Shown here: positions 55,656-64,000 of the stretch, one piece after another
Layout: every line of letters starts with the position of its first letter
Position numbering within the stretch: the stretch's first letter is position 1
Assembly: GCF_018219155.1 (NCBI RefSeq)
Contig: NZ_CP056123.1
Coordinates: 2,427,505 to 2,491,504, forward strand
DNA: 64,000 bases
Reading direction: 5' to 3'
Source: Moritella sp. 24
Lineage (GTDB): Bacteria; Pseudomonadota; Gammaproteobacteria; Enterobacterales; Moritellaceae
Notes under the pieces: generated by a model
Seen by the model: only the letters and a program-made list of their open reading frames with translations
Told to the model about the DNA's origin: nothing
Databases searched by the model: none
Position numbers and translations under genes: made by a program

Positions 55656-57122
55656 TTATTTAATTTCTGATAAATATTTAGATAGAGATTTAATTTCATC
55701 ACCTGTCAGCTTTCTAACGACATTTTGCATCATTTGACCTTGGTCACCCGCTCTCGCGCCCGTTCTCCAGTCAAATAATTGCTTCTCTAAATAGTCAGAA
55801 GATTGACCAGCCAATCTTGGAAATGACGGGCTACCTTCCGTTTTTTGGCCATGACAAGTCGAGCAAGCTGGGAGCGCTCGTTGCCAATCACCTTGGAATA
55901 TTAGGCGTTCAGTCGGATCGTTAATCAGCCCTTCTGCTGATTTATCGGGATTGATTTGACTTATCGCTGGCGAAGCGAGTGAACTGAAATAGCTAGCAGC
56001 AAGTAATTTATCTTTAACATTTAAATCGGACACCGCATTTTTCATCGACGTATTTTGTCTTAAACCTGATGAAAACAAGTTCAACTGATTAAAGATATAT
56101 ACCGCTTTTAATCCAGCTAATTTAGGCGCATCAGGAACACTGCCAAGACCATCCAAGCCATGACAGCCCACACAGGTAGTCAGTACGGCTGGCAATGGTT
56201 TTTCATTTCGAGAGAAAATATACGTCTTCGCTTGCATAAACCCGATATTTTCTTCTGGTTCATCTTGTAAGGAGACAATATAAGAGGTCAAAGACAGCAT
56301 TTGATTTTGCGTAAGGCGGTCACCAAAATCAGGCATTTTGTTGCGCATGCCATTCTCAATAACGCGCTTAATATCACTTTTGGTTGAACCATGAAGCCAG
56401 ATGTTGTCAGTTAAGTCAGGTGCACCTATGCCCTGTGTTCCTTGGGCATCTTTTCCGTGACATGAAGAACAATTCGCATCAAAAAGGTCATTACTTGTAA
56501 ATGATCCTTTATTTAGCTGAGAAACATACTGCGTCAGTTCATCTATGTCATCATTACTTAACGTATCTTTCCAAGCAGGCATTTTGCCATGACGACCATT
56601 ATATATAGTCGTGTAAATATTCTGAGGTGAACCACCGTATAACCAATCTTTATCAATTAAGTTAGGGTAGTTGTGCTGCCCAGTTGCATCTTGACTATGA
56701 CAAGCAGAACAATTATCACCAAATAATGCTTTACCACTCTGCAAAACAAGCGGATCTTTTTGTAAAAGCGTAAATATCTTCTCATCAGTATGCGCGTTGA
56801 TTACGCCATTAATATTACTGTTAAGATCAATAGATTTAGCCACATACGCGTCATCCTTCTGTGTCCAACCGACAAAACCTTTCCAAGACGCGACACCTGG
56901 ATATAAAAGGAGGTAAACAATGGCGCCTGTAAATGCAATAAGGTACGCAACAAAGAAAACCTTAGGAATTGGCGCATCTTTTTCTTCAATCCCATCAAAC
57001 TGCTCAACTGTTTTATGACTATCCGCAGTTTTGTTTTTTCTGAACTGTGAATAAATAACGGCAACCATGATAAAAAAGAAGATAATCGATAGTACGCTTG
57101 AGAATATTTTTATGGATTCCAT
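55656..57122 (-). CDS. ccoP: Tetraheme CcoP-like subunit of cbb3-type cytochrome oxidase
   Basis: The 488-residue protein has two N-terminal spans (about 8-26 and 54-75, with the CcoP-type ending YPGVASWKGFVGWTQ) and four heme c sites: C138-x2-C-H142, C218-x2-C-H222, C317-x2-C-H321 and C420-x2-C-H424. Normal CcoP has two hemes in about 300 residues; here two further cytochrome c553/c4-like modules (PxLAG loops: PKLAGLKAVYIF, PRLAGQSSDYLE) are fused at the C-terminus. The ATG overlaps the ccoO stop (TAATG). The added hemes could take electrons directly from the SorAB encoded downstream. Confidence 0.88.
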   Translation of the reverse strand: MESIKIFSSVLSIIFFFIMVAVIYSQFRKNKTADSHKTVEQFDGIEEKDAPIPKVFFVAYLIAFTGAIVYLLLYPGVASWKGFVGWTQKDDAYVAKSIDLNSNINGVINAHTDEKIFTLLQKDPLVLQSGKALFGDNCSACHSQDATGQHNYPNLIDKDWLYGGSPQNIYTTIYNGRHGKMPAWKDTLSNDDIDELTQYVSQLNKGSFTSNDLFDANCSSCHGKDAQGTQGIGAPDLTDNIWLHGSTKSDIKRVIENGMRNKMPDFGDRLTQNQMLSLTSYIVSLQDEPEENIGFMQAKTYIFSRNEKPLPAVLTTCVGCHGLDGLGSVPDAPKLAGLKAVYIFNQLNLFSSGLRQNTSMKNAVSDLNVKDKLLAASYFSSLASPAISQINPDKSAEGLINDPTERLIFQGDWQRALPACSTCHGQKTEGSPSFPRLAGQSSDYLEKQLFDWRTGARAGDQGQMMQNVVRKLTGDEIKSLSKYLSEIK

Positions 57123-57739
57123 TAATTTAAATCCCCACCTTCTTCACGCGTATCGACACCCAGACTCATCAAGTAAGCAATAAGCGCATCACCTCTCGTT
57201 TTACCTTCAACTTTAGTCGGTGCATTTTCAATTTGCGTGTCTGTATACGGAACACCTAACTTTTGCATCGCTTGCATTGAAGCAATGACATTACTCACTT
57301 TAATTTCCTTTTCAAAAAGCCACGGATATTGAGGCATAATTGAAGCTGGAACAACTACTTGAGGATTTATTAGGTGTTGTTTGTGCCAGCTTTCAGTGTA
57401 CTTTAAACCAATATTAGTCAGATCAGGGCCAGTTCTTTGTGAGCTCCACAAAAAGTTAAACTCATAAACATCATCTTCCATCTTATTAGGACGACCGTAT
57501 CTTTTTCTTTCCGGTTCCAAGTTTCTAACCATTTGGGTATGGCATGCCACACAACCTTCAGCCATATAAACATCTCGTCCAGCTAGTTCTAAAGCCGAGT
57601 ATGGTTTGGCTGTCGTTATTTCTTTAAGATCGTTAGTGAAGAAGAACCCTGGAAAAACCCACACAAAGAATGAAAATAGAACGACGACTGTCGTGATCGT
57701 AATAAAAGCCATTACTGACTTGGAAATTGACTCTTCCAT
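57122..57739 (-). CDS. ccoO: cbb3-type cytochrome c oxidase subunit CcoO
   Basis: The 205-residue protein has an N-terminal membrane anchor (MAFITITTVVVLFSFFVWVFPGFF) and one heme c site in GCVACHTQMVRNLEPERKRYG, with the typical GRDVYMAEGC before it and YGRPNKMEDDVYEFNFLWSSQRTGPDLTNIG after it. It is membrane-bound and passes electrons from CcoP to the CcoN active site. It overlaps both ccoN and ccoP by TAATG-type junctions. Length and motifs are normal for CcoO. Confidence 0.94.
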   Translation of the reverse strand: MEESISKSVMAFITITTVVVLFSFFVWVFPGFFFTNDLKEITTAKPYSALELAGRDVYMAEGCVACHTQMVRNLEPERKRYGRPNKMEDDVYEFNFLWSSQRTGPDLTNIGLKYTESWHKQHLINPQVVVPASIMPQYPWLFEKEIKVSNVIASMQAMQKLGVPYTDTQIENAPTKVEGKTRGDALIAYLMSLGVDTREEGGDLN

Positions 57740-59136
57740 TAATATGCTCCTTCAATAACTACTTTTTGTGTTTTTTTCACCGTCATGATGAGGTTATATA
57801 CCATCACTAACATACCTAAGATAAACAGGGCGCCACCAATTGCACGTCCTAGCATGTAAGGTTCCATAAACCGTAAAATATCAACAAATGAATAAGTAAG
57901 AGAACCAGATGCAGTTAAGCTTAACGATTTAACACCTTGACCTATACCACCAATCCAAAGAGAGACTATGTAGAACAATATGCCGATATGAGCGAGTACA
58001 AAATGCACCTTAACAAGACCATATGAGTAGAGTTCTTTTTTGTATAACTTAGGAATGAAATAGTAGAACGTAGCGATACACGTCATACCAACCCAACCTA
58101 GCGCGCCAGAGTGAACGTGTCCTATAACCCAACTGGTATTATGCGCGATCATATTGAACCATCTGATCGCCATAAGAGGACCTTCAAATGTGGCTAATGC
58201 GTAATAGGCAATTGATGATAAAAAGAACCATACAACGGGATTTTTCTTCATTTCTTCTTTATTTGAAGTACAAGTCATCCAAGCGTTATATGCGCCAGCC
58301 CATGACGGTATCCACAATAGAATAGACATCACGATGCCAATGTTTTGGATCCAAGTTGGAACCGATGTAAAGAGTAAATGATGTGTACCAGCCCAAGTAT
58401 AAAAACCGATTAAACCCCAAAAAGTAATTAACGAAAGTCGATATGAATAAATGGGTCTATTCACTAACTTGGGAATAAAATAGTAATTGGTACCCACAAA
58501 GCCAGCAGTCAATAAGAAGCCAACTGCGTTATGGCCCCACCACCACTGTACAAGTGCATCACTCGCACCAGAAAATATGGAGTAACCTTTAAATGCATAC
58601 ACTGGAATGGCTAAATTATTGATTAAATAAATTAAACCTATAACAATAATTACCCCACCACTGAACCAGTTTGAAACAAATATATGCTTGGTTTTTCTTT
58701 TCGCTAGCGTGCCAAAAAAGATATAGCCAAACGTTAGCCAGAGGACCACAATAGCGATATCAATTGGCCACTCAAATTCAGCGTATTCTTTCGTTGATGT
58801 ATACCCTAAAGCGATTGATATCAGGCCGATGACCAATGTTATCTGCCAACCCCAGAACAAGAACCACGATAAGCCTTTGGATACTAGATTCACGACTGAT
58901 GTTTTTGCCACGATATATAACGAAAGACCGATTATAAAGTTGCAAACCAACCCAAAGATGATGGCGTTAGTATGCAAGGGTCTTATTTTCCCGAAATTGA
59001 TATACTCATTTGCAAAATTTAATTGTGGTAGATATAGCTGCAAAGCCGCCATTAAACCAATACACATTCCTATAACGCCCCAAGCTATGGCAGCAATAAC
59101 AAATGCTTTCGTTAATTTTTCTTCATTTTCATACAT
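57739..59136 (-). CDS. ccoN: cbb3-type cytochrome c oxidase catalytic subunit CcoN
   Basis: The 465-residue protein is a haem-copper oxidase subunit I of the C family with about 12 spans. Haem and copper ligands are seen in LHTNAIIFG, WWGHNAVGFLL, GTHHLLFTSVP and AHNTSWVIGHVHSGALGW. It reduces oxygen to water with proton pumping and high O2 affinity. No ccoQ is evident between ccoO and ccoP. Operon order ccoN-ccoO-ccoP-sorA-sorB. The ATG follows a small overlapping reading frame. Confidence 0.95.
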   Translation of the reverse strand: MYENEEKLTKAFVIAAIAWGVIGMCIGLMAALQLYLPQLNFANEYINFGKIRPLHTNAIIFGLVCNFIIGLSLYIVAKTSVVNLVSKGLSWFLFWGWQITLVIGLISIALGYTSTKEYAEFEWPIDIAIVVLWLTFGYIFFGTLAKRKTKHIFVSNWFSGGVIIVIGLIYLINNLAIPVYAFKGYSIFSGASDALVQWWWGHNAVGFLLTAGFVGTNYYFIPKLVNRPIYSYRLSLITFWGLIGFYTWAGTHHLLFTSVPTWIQNIGIVMSILLWIPSWAGAYNAWMTCTSNKEEMKKNPVVWFFLSSIAYYALATFEGPLMAIRWFNMIAHNTSWVIGHVHSGALGWVGMTCIATFYYFIPKLYKKELYSYGLVKVHFVLAHIGILFYIVSLWIGGIGQGVKSLSLTASGSLTYSFVDILRFMEPYMLGRAIGGALFILGMLVMVYNLIMTVKKTQKVVIEGAY

Positions 59137-59305
59137 GGGTATGCTCCCTGTTTACATCGGTTAATACGATGTGTGTTTTAATGGTCAAGTAAAACGGTAC
59201 ACCTAGGTAGGCATTTAAATTAAGCGGCGGCGCAAGCCACAATAAGCCCGTAGTGATAAACGATAGATGTGTTTTTAATGAATAATTGGTAACGAATTCA
59301 AACAT
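59129..59305 (-). CDS. Possible small membrane protein preceding ccoN
   Basis: A 58-residue frame from ATG 59305 (MFEFVTNYSLKTHLSFITTG) has one hydrophobic segment, overlaps the ccoN start by 8 bp and is oriented with the operon. Its ribosome site is weak (AGAG). Composition is plausible for a small oxidase-associated protein, but it might be leader sequence only. No family is recognised. Confidence 0.45.
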   Translation of the reverse strand: MFEFVTNYSLKTHLSFITTGLLWLAPPLNLNAYLGVPFYLTIKTHIVLTDVNREHTHV

Positions 59306-59383
59306 GTTGGACTCTCTATTTCTAAGAGCCGAGAGTATAGCCATCCCTAAAAGTTAAAAATATCAGAATGAATTTAACCCCGA

Positions 59384-59400
59384 GTTCAAAAAAACTGAAC
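59384..59400. promoter_or_regulatory. Palindrome upstream of the cco-sor operon
   Basis: GTTCA-N7-TGAAC is a perfect interrupted palindrome about 80 bp upstream of the small frame and 250 bp upstream of ccoN. It is a candidate operator; no FNR box was found here. Confidence 0.35.
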
Positions 59401-59454
59401 ATAGACAAATCAGTAAATAAAAGCACAGTTAGCGGTATTATAATGAGAGCTTAA

Positions 59455-59634
59455 AAATTGAAATTGAATTTAGTTCGTTACAAGCAGAATTCGATAGGAG
59501 TAGACCATTATGATATTCATGACTTCATACTTGCAGGCATTCAACCTGATATGTTTAAAGCGGAGTCAATTCGAGGAGGCGTCACTAACAAGATGACAAT
59601 GGATGTTATGACTAATTGGGATCTACATGACTAG
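59455..59634 (+). other. Possible coding remnant
   Basis: An open stretch between a TAA (59452) and TAG (59632) encodes about 58 residues with protein-like composition (e.g. DHYDIHDFILAGIQPDMF, then ESIRGGVTNKMTMDVM) but no ATG near its start and no ribosome site; TTG 59458 is the only early start. It may be a fragment of a lost gene. No family could be named. Confidence 0.25.
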
Positions 59635-59651
59635 GGAGATACGCTCCTCCC

Positions 59652-60272
59652 TTAAAGTTGTTTCTGATAAACGCCTTCAGTACCACCTGCAAGCTGAAAA
59701 CCCACTTTGAGCAAGTAATCTCGATGTTCCTGCGTCATCGGTTTCGCCATAAGCGTATTAACACCTATACGTTTGAGTGCATCTGGATGCGACTCATAGT
59801 AATAATTCGCTAACTTCAAATCACGGTATTCCGGTGTGACAAAATCCAGTAGCACTGACAACACACCTTGCTCATTATTATTGCCCACTAATACACCCGC
59901 GATGCTGTTATTTCTCAGCATATAAAACACCGTATTGGCCTCTTTAAGTTCATCTACAGATATATGCTGCTCAATGTCCATCTGATTTGTGGAAATGAAA
60001 TGCTCAAAGTATTCAGAATCCACCGATGTAACAATTAGCTTAAACTGTTCGTCTGTCGAATAAATTTGCCATAAAAAGTAAACATTGATTCCCGCAATCC
60101 CCAGATTCATCAACATGGTCGGTAAAGAGCCAATAAAATAGGCAAACGCAGCAAACAAAAGACAACCAATGAAGTTAATCACCCTTAGCTTTATGATTGA
60201 CGTCATTGTAAGAGAAACAAGCACGACTAGCGACGCGAGATAACCAAACCACTCTACCCAATCAAAATCCAT
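59652..60272 (-). CDS. YgjV-like membrane protein fused to an acetyltransferase-like domain
   Basis: Residues 1-75 have three to four membrane spans (WFGYLASLVVLVSLTMTSIIKLRVINFIGCLLFAAFAYFIGSLPTMLMNLGIAGINVYFLWQIY-type pattern) typical of the YgjV family. Residues about 80-206 form a soluble part with TVFYMLRNNSIAGVLVGN, SVLLDFVTPEYRDLKLANYYYE and YLLKVGFQLAGGTEGVYQK, which resemble the central strand, acyl-CoA helix region and final strand of a GNAT-like fold, though the classical RxxGxG/A loop is degenerate. Function unknown. Monocistronic. Confidence 0.7.
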   Translation of the reverse strand: MDFDWVEWFGYLASLVVLVSLTMTSIIKLRVINFIGCLLFAAFAYFIGSLPTMLMNLGIAGINVYFLWQIYSTDEQFKLIVTSVDSEYFEHFISTNQMDIEQHISVDELKEANTVFYMLRNNSIAGVLVGNNNEQGVLSVLLDFVTPEYRDLKLANYYYESHPDALKRIGVNTLMAKPMTQEHRDYLLKVGFQLAGGTEGVYQKQL

Positions 60273-60473
60273 TACAATGCCCTTATGTGTCTGTTTACCA
60301 TAAAGGTAGCATTGAATTGACAGACTAAGTCATTAATCATAACCCCCTGCTCTAATGTGTAGGTGATGACCAGAATGTTTTAGCGCTGAAGCTTGCTTGA
60401 AATGATGTTTTAGGAGGAGTAGTTCGCTAGATTTCACCTAGCGAACTGTAATCTTGTTCTGAGCCTTAGATAA

Positions 60474-61691
60474 TTAGTCACATATCATTTTTGTTTTAGC
60501 TAGAATTAACGCTGCTCTTGTTTTCGATTTTGCATACATAGCGTGATATTCATTGCTACTGGTTAACTCAATGTAAGCTTGGGTTAAATCAAGATCAGGC
60601 TCTTTGGCTTTAAGCATTTTTAGTGCTTCAGAATAGGGAGTAACGGATTGTTGTAGCTTTATAATGTCGTAACCTGTCTTCTTCATTAACCAAGTAGCAG
60701 ACGCGCCAGCGCCATAGAAGTAACCCCAAGCAAACGTTTCTCTGAGCTTCATTTCATCATATGCCTCGGGCTCATCTTGATAAGCACTAACCATATAATT
60801 TGAAAAGAATGTAGGCGTATTAAACTTAGCATCATTTTTAAACAATTCTTTCTGCGTTAGTACGCCGATATAACGTGCTGTACCTTCTGCGCGTTCTTGC
60901 CATGAGCCCATTCTATTAACGTATTGCTGATTCGATTTATCATTTATTATTCTGTGGTGTTGCAGGGTGACATAATTTTTGAGTAATACTTCTGCCTGAG
61001 TGCGCGTTAGTGAGTCATCAGGCAGATCTTTGAACATCTCGGCTTGCAATAATTGAGTCGTTATTTCTAGTTCTGTAAGAGGATAGCGCTCATTGCACTT
61101 TTTATTCTTTGATGAAGAGCCGAAGAAATCTTGGATACCATTGCCATCATTCCATTTGCCCTGATATTGGTGAAAAGCTTCATGGGTTGCAAACGAAATT
61201 AAATAAGGTAATGCTTCACCGCTTTCAGTTGATGCGCCACTTTGCTGGTATTTGTGCAAGTAATAATCTTGCCCATCGCGCTTGTAGTTAAAAGTATAAT
61301 ATGCGCTACCAAGCGCACTATGGGCTTTTTTGACTGCCGCGGTATTGTTGTGTCGCTCAACTTTTAACAGGCCGCTGTCCTCAATATCGACTGTGTCACT
61401 GTGTTTAGCTTGGGAATTAAGCAGGTAAGCGCCTTTAATTTGTTTGCCACTTTCGGAATATTTAAGCAGATAAATCGGCATGTGGTGATAATTAAAGCCT
61501 GGCCATATTTTATCTTTGTTAAGCCAAATCATTGTTTTTCTAAACTGAGAGAAAGCAAGCTTGTCAGCGTCAGTCGTAATACCCTCAAACGCCACATCAA
61601 TATTAGCTTTTGAAGTCGTAGAGTTATTTGAATCTTGGCATCCCATGACCAAACCACATGATAGCGTCATTAATGCTAGTGCTGTTTTCAT
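60474..61691 (-). CDS. Predicted lipoprotein with HExxH zinc-protease-like motif
   Basis: The 405-residue protein has a lipoprotein-like signal (MKTALALMTLSCGLVMGC, Cys 18). Residues 170-174 read HEAFH within SFATHEAFHQYQGKW, matching the HExxH zinc-binding motif of metallopeptidases; a possible third ligand is E in the later WQERAEGTARYIG or the LRETFAWGYFYGAGAS segment. Similar 'HEAFHQYQ' motifs occur in uncharacterised secreted gluzincin-like proteins. Expected location is the cell envelope. Single gene; no partner. Confidence 0.7.
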   Translation of the reverse strand: MKTALALMTLSCGLVMGCQDSNNSTTSKANIDVAFEGITTDADKLAFSQFRKTMIWLNKDKIWPGFNYHHMPIYLLKYSESGKQIKGAYLLNSQAKHSDTVDIEDSGLLKVERHNNTAAVKKAHSALGSAYYTFNYKRDGQDYYLHKYQQSGASTESGEALPYLISFATHEAFHQYQGKWNDGNGIQDFFGSSSKNKKCNERYPLTELEITTQLLQAEMFKDLPDDSLTRTQAEVLLKNYVTLQHHRIINDKSNQQYVNRMGSWQERAEGTARYIGVLTQKELFKNDAKFNTPTFFSNYMVSAYQDEPEAYDEMKLRETFAWGYFYGAGASATWLMKKTGYDIIKLQQSVTPYSEALKMLKAKEPDLDLTQAYIELTSSNEYHAMYAKSKTRAALILAKTKMICD

Positions 61692-61987
61692 TTTAAATCC
61701 CTTAAATTATGATGCGAAACATAATTTAATAGACGTCTAGGTAGCACTTAAGGTTCTATATCCATTGTAAGCGTTTGTATGAGGCGCTTTATATACGGTA
61801 ATGAGATGTTTGTAATATGACAACCACCTACCTGAGAAAACACAGAGGTCATAACTCTTGATTACTGAATTGTTTTTATTGGATATTTTGAGGAATCGCT
61901 CAGAAAACGTCTCTTTGAATACGTCTTAAACATGTTAACGCATTCTGTTAGAATAATACGCTATTGATTAAAGAATACCGAGGCAGC

Positions 61988-63181
61988 ATGTCCGAGTTTA
62001 AAGAATTTTCACTTTTAGAGTCAATTATTGACCGCGTTAGTCTTAAAGGCTATAAACAGCCTACTCCGATCCAAAAAGAATGTATTCCAGCGCTTATTAA
62101 TGGGCATGATCTTCTTGGTATAGCGCAAACAGGAACAGGAAAAACTGCCGCCTTTTCATTGCCTATTATCAATAATTTTGGGCGAAATAAAATAGATATC
62201 AAGGCTAAGAGCACGCGTTCACTCATTCTCACGCCAACGAGAGAGCTTGCCTCGCAAATAATGCAAAACATTGATGACTACTCTGATGGTTTAGGTCTTA
62301 AAACTAAGGTTGTTTATGGTGGTGTAGGAAGACAAGCTCAAGTTGACTCTATCGCGCTTGGACTTGATATTTTAGTGGCTACTCCGGGAAGATTATTGGA
62401 TTTAATTAAAACGGGCGATGTAAATTTTCAGGCGTTAGAAGTCTTTGTGTTAGACGAAGCAGATACAATGCTTGATATGGGGTTCTTCAAAGATGTTCAA
62501 CGCATCATATCTAAACTGCCAAAGAACCGACAAACACTACTGTTTTCAGCTACTATGCCAGCTGAAATAGAAATACTTGCAAAAGCTATACTAACGGATC
62601 CAACAAAAGTTCAGATTAAGGCCGAAACGGTAACTATCGACTTGATTAACCAAAGTGTATACCACCTTGAAAAATCGAATAAAGTACCTTTGCTATTTGA
62701 TATCCTGAAAGGATCTGATTATAAAAAAGTGCTCATCTTTTGTAAAACAAAGCCTGGTGCTGACATCATAGTTGAAGCGCTAGAAGAAGCATCAATCACA
62801 GCCGCAAGCCTCCACAGTGGTAAATCACAAGCAGCTAGAGAAGAAGCCTTACAAAGTTTTAAAGATGCTGATTTAAGCGTATTAGTCGCAACTGATGTCG
62901 CAGCGCGTGGCATTGATGTTGATAATATTACGTTAGTCATTAACTACAACCTACCTGAAGATCCAAGAAACTACATACACCGTATAGGACGAACAGCCCG
63001 TGCAGGGAAAAGTGGAATGGCCATTTCATTTGCTGTAGAAAACGATATAACGTTATTAAAGAGTATTGAAAAAAGCATTGGACAAGTCATTCCTGTTATT
63101 ACAGAACAGCCTTTCCATAAAGAGTTTGCAGAAGCGCCTAAAAAAGCCAAGAAAAAGGTTAAAAAAAGAAATAGAAGGTAA
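61988..63181 (+). CDS. DEAD-box ATP-dependent RNA helicase
   Basis: The start is ATG 61988 (MSEFKEFSLLESIIDRV), with CGAGG about 6 nt upstream; the frame is open from TTG 61964. It shows the Q motif (KQPTPIQKECIPALI), AQTGTGKTAAF, PTRELASQI, DEADTMLDMGFF, SATMPAE, IFCKTKPGADII, ATDVAARGIDVD and HRIGRTARAG. The C-terminal tail is short and basic (KKAKKKVKKRNRR). It resembles RhlE/DbpA-type helicases in the core but is distinct from the rhlE at 5533. Monocistronic. Confidence 0.92.
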   Translation: MSEFKEFSLLESIIDRVSLKGYKQPTPIQKECIPALINGHDLLGIAQTGTGKTAAFSLPIINNFGRNKIDIKAKSTRSLILTPTRELASQIMQNIDDYSDGLGLKTKVVYGGVGRQAQVDSIALGLDILVATPGRLLDLIKTGDVNFQALEVFVLDEADTMLDMGFFKDVQRIISKLPKNRQTLLFSATMPAEIEILAKAILTDPTKVQIKAETVTIDLINQSVYHLEKSNKVPLLFDILKGSDYKKVLIFCKTKPGADIIVEALEEASITAASLHSGKSQAAREEALQSFKDADLSVLVATDVAARGIDVDNITLVINYNLPEDPRNYIHRIGRTARAGKSGMAISFAVENDITLLKSIEKSIGQVIPVITEQPFHKEFAEAPKKAKKKVKKRNRR

Positions 63182-63215
63182 GAATATCAAGTCTGAGTTG
63201 CGAGACTTAAAATAT

Positions 63216-63243
63216 AAAAAACCGCTGTATCAACAGCGGTTTA
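63216..63243. terminator. Terminator-like hairpin after the DEAD-box gene
   Basis: AAACCGCTGT, loop ATCA and ACAGCGGTTT form a perfect 10-bp stem. A T-run exists only for the minus strand (TTTTTTATATTTT); for the plus-strand helicase it may work less well. Confidence 0.65.
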
Positions 63244-63914
63244 CGATTCAGTTATTGTATGAACAAAACCTTACCAATTTAAGGCAACAAGATAAATGCA
63301 TGCCTATCATTTCGCTCTACCCACCAGCCCTCTCTATTAAGAATTACTGTCAGTGCGCTAGCGCATTTCGTTTGAGCACATTTTTATCGGACTAGATTTG
63401 CGGATAGACAACATGATGAATATTCAGCTGAATTTTATGTCACTAAGTTAACGTTTACTTAAGTGCAAGCCACTTATTTCTTATATATGTTAATAGAATC
63501 GCCCAAATAATTTTCATTTCCTAAAAAATATACGAAATGCGTATGTAAATCGCAATTCAAAGTGATAGTAAATCTAATGAATTAAATTCATCTACGTTGA
63601 ATGTTAAAAACTCATTATTATTTATTATTGCTAAATCAAGACTATTTCAATAGCTTCGAATTGTTAAATACATGTGACAAACGCCTATTTTAACTAGCTT
63701 TGGAATAAAAACACCAATTTATATGCAATTAAAGTGAATGATTATTTATTAAGCTGCTGGTGGAGTTACACACCGCCATACACATTAGAAAAACTAATGC
63801 TTGATGTTATTTTTTATCATTATTGCATGGTTATTTAATACGCTACTATGTTCACCAGATGAGCAAATACATCACGAGTTAAACATAAATTATTAAATAC
63901 AGATAGAGGCTAAA
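63244..63914. other. Long A+T-rich intergenic region
   Basis: About 670 bases carry no credible gene, no recognised tRNA and no repeat shared with the rest of the window. A 12-bp palindrome TGCGCTAGCGCA lies at 63354-63365. The length suggests a heavily regulated promoter for the gene at 63915, or a small RNA that I cannot identify. Confidence 0.4.
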
Positions 63915-64000
63915 ATGGCACACGCAGCGCACATAAATATGATCCCACAAGATTTAGCTTTAGACAAAAAAGCTTATGCTGTTTCTATCAAAGGACTGAT
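63915..64000 (+). CDS. Unidentified gene, 5' end only
   Basis: ATG at 63915 with GAGG about 7 nt upstream opens a frame to the window edge (MAHAAHINMIPQDLALD, then KKAYAVSIKGL). Only 28 codons are visible and no family can be assigned. Confidence 0.6.
   Translation, partial: MAHAAHINMIPQDLALDKKAYAVSIKGL

Noticed and set aside
59455-59634. Integrase or transposase fragment
   Set aside because: The stretch SIRGGVTNKM loosely recalls a tyrosine-recombinase C-terminus, but no catalytic tyrosine or arginine context is present. Listed only as a possible remnant.
61740-61830. Third copy of repeat family R1
   Set aside because: Only short words (GCGCTTTATAT, TTGTAATATGACAA) are shared; order and spacing are too weak to separate from chance in A+T-rich DNA.
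63354-63365. 12-bp palindrome TGCGCTAGCGCA as operator
   Set aside because: A single short palindrome far (about 550 bp) from the next start, with no promoter elements around it, is not enough.
63066-63395. Frame overlapping the end of the DEAD-box gene
   Set aside because: It begins inside the helicase in another frame and ends in the non-coding region beyond a terminator; the composition (KRLKKPRKRLKKE) is a shift product of the Lys-rich tail.
1-64000. CRISPR arrays, tRNA or rRNA genes
   Set aside because: No regularly spaced identical repeats and no tRNA/rRNA-like sequences were recognised when reading the window; a tool such as tRNAscan-SE could still find a missed one.

Overview
The window is a gammaproteobacterial chromosome segment of low to moderate G+C. 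The gene families (YcjX/YcjF, RhlE, NirBDC, GlgBPCA, DcuA/AspA/AnsB, SelO, many c-type cytochromes, MCP and HD-GYP receptors) suggest a facultatively anaerobic marine bacterium such as Moritella, Psychromonas or Shewanella. The genus is an inference from gene content, not a measured result. No rRNA, tRNA or CRISPR array was recognised.

Layout. 0-9.6 kb (mostly minus): ycjX-ycjF, a diheme cytochrome c, a YdjM-like membrane hydrolase, a lipoprotein, rhlE and two tandem OmpA-like barrels. 8.7-12.6 kb: the nitrite operon nirB-nirD-nirC, with an FNR-like box upstream and a strong terminator downstream. 12.9-21.8 kb: three tandem paralogous membrane HD-GYP proteins (dCACHE-like sensor, HAMP, GAF, HD-GYP), all with the same large insertion inside the HD-GYP domain. 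22.3-30.7 kb (plus): a glycogen cluster of a stand-alone CBM48 protein, glgB, glgP, glgC and glgA, behind a CRP/FNR-like site.

30.7-39.8 kb is an accessory region. It holds a 5'-truncated PEP-CTERM gene and a CARB-type class A beta-lactamase. Next to these is an integrase-less array of three attC-bounded cassettes (lipoprotein, GFA-family protein, GNAT acetyltransferase), one attC of which is split by a 168-bp inverted-repeat element. An MBL-fold hydrolase follows, then a tightly coupled three-gene operon: a RavA-like MoxR ATPase, an unknown small protein, and an LRAT-like domain fused to a ViaA-like vWA domain. Degenerate direct repeats flank that operon, and a dispersed hairpin repeat family is scattered through the region. 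This operon is the best candidate for an undescribed system. It resembles the E. coli RavA-ViaA pair but carries a predicted papain-like lipid-modifying domain.

40-50.9 kb returns to core metabolism: a 5'-nucleotidase; dcuA, aspA and ansB, which together convert asparagine to aspartate to fumarate with C4-dicarboxylate exchange; soluble lytic transglycosylase; an NTF2-like protein; and an MCP. 51.6-53.4 kb is SelO. 53.7-59.3 kb is an unusual respiratory operon, cbb3-type ccoN-ccoO-ccoP with a tetraheme CcoP, followed directly by a SorA/SorB-like sulfite dehydrogenase. It suggests a dedicated sulfite-to-oxygen electron chain. 59.6-64 kb contains a YgjV-acetyltransferase-like fusion, an HExxH lipoprotein, a second DEAD-box helicase, a 0.7-kb non-coding stretch and the start of an unidentified gene at the right edge.
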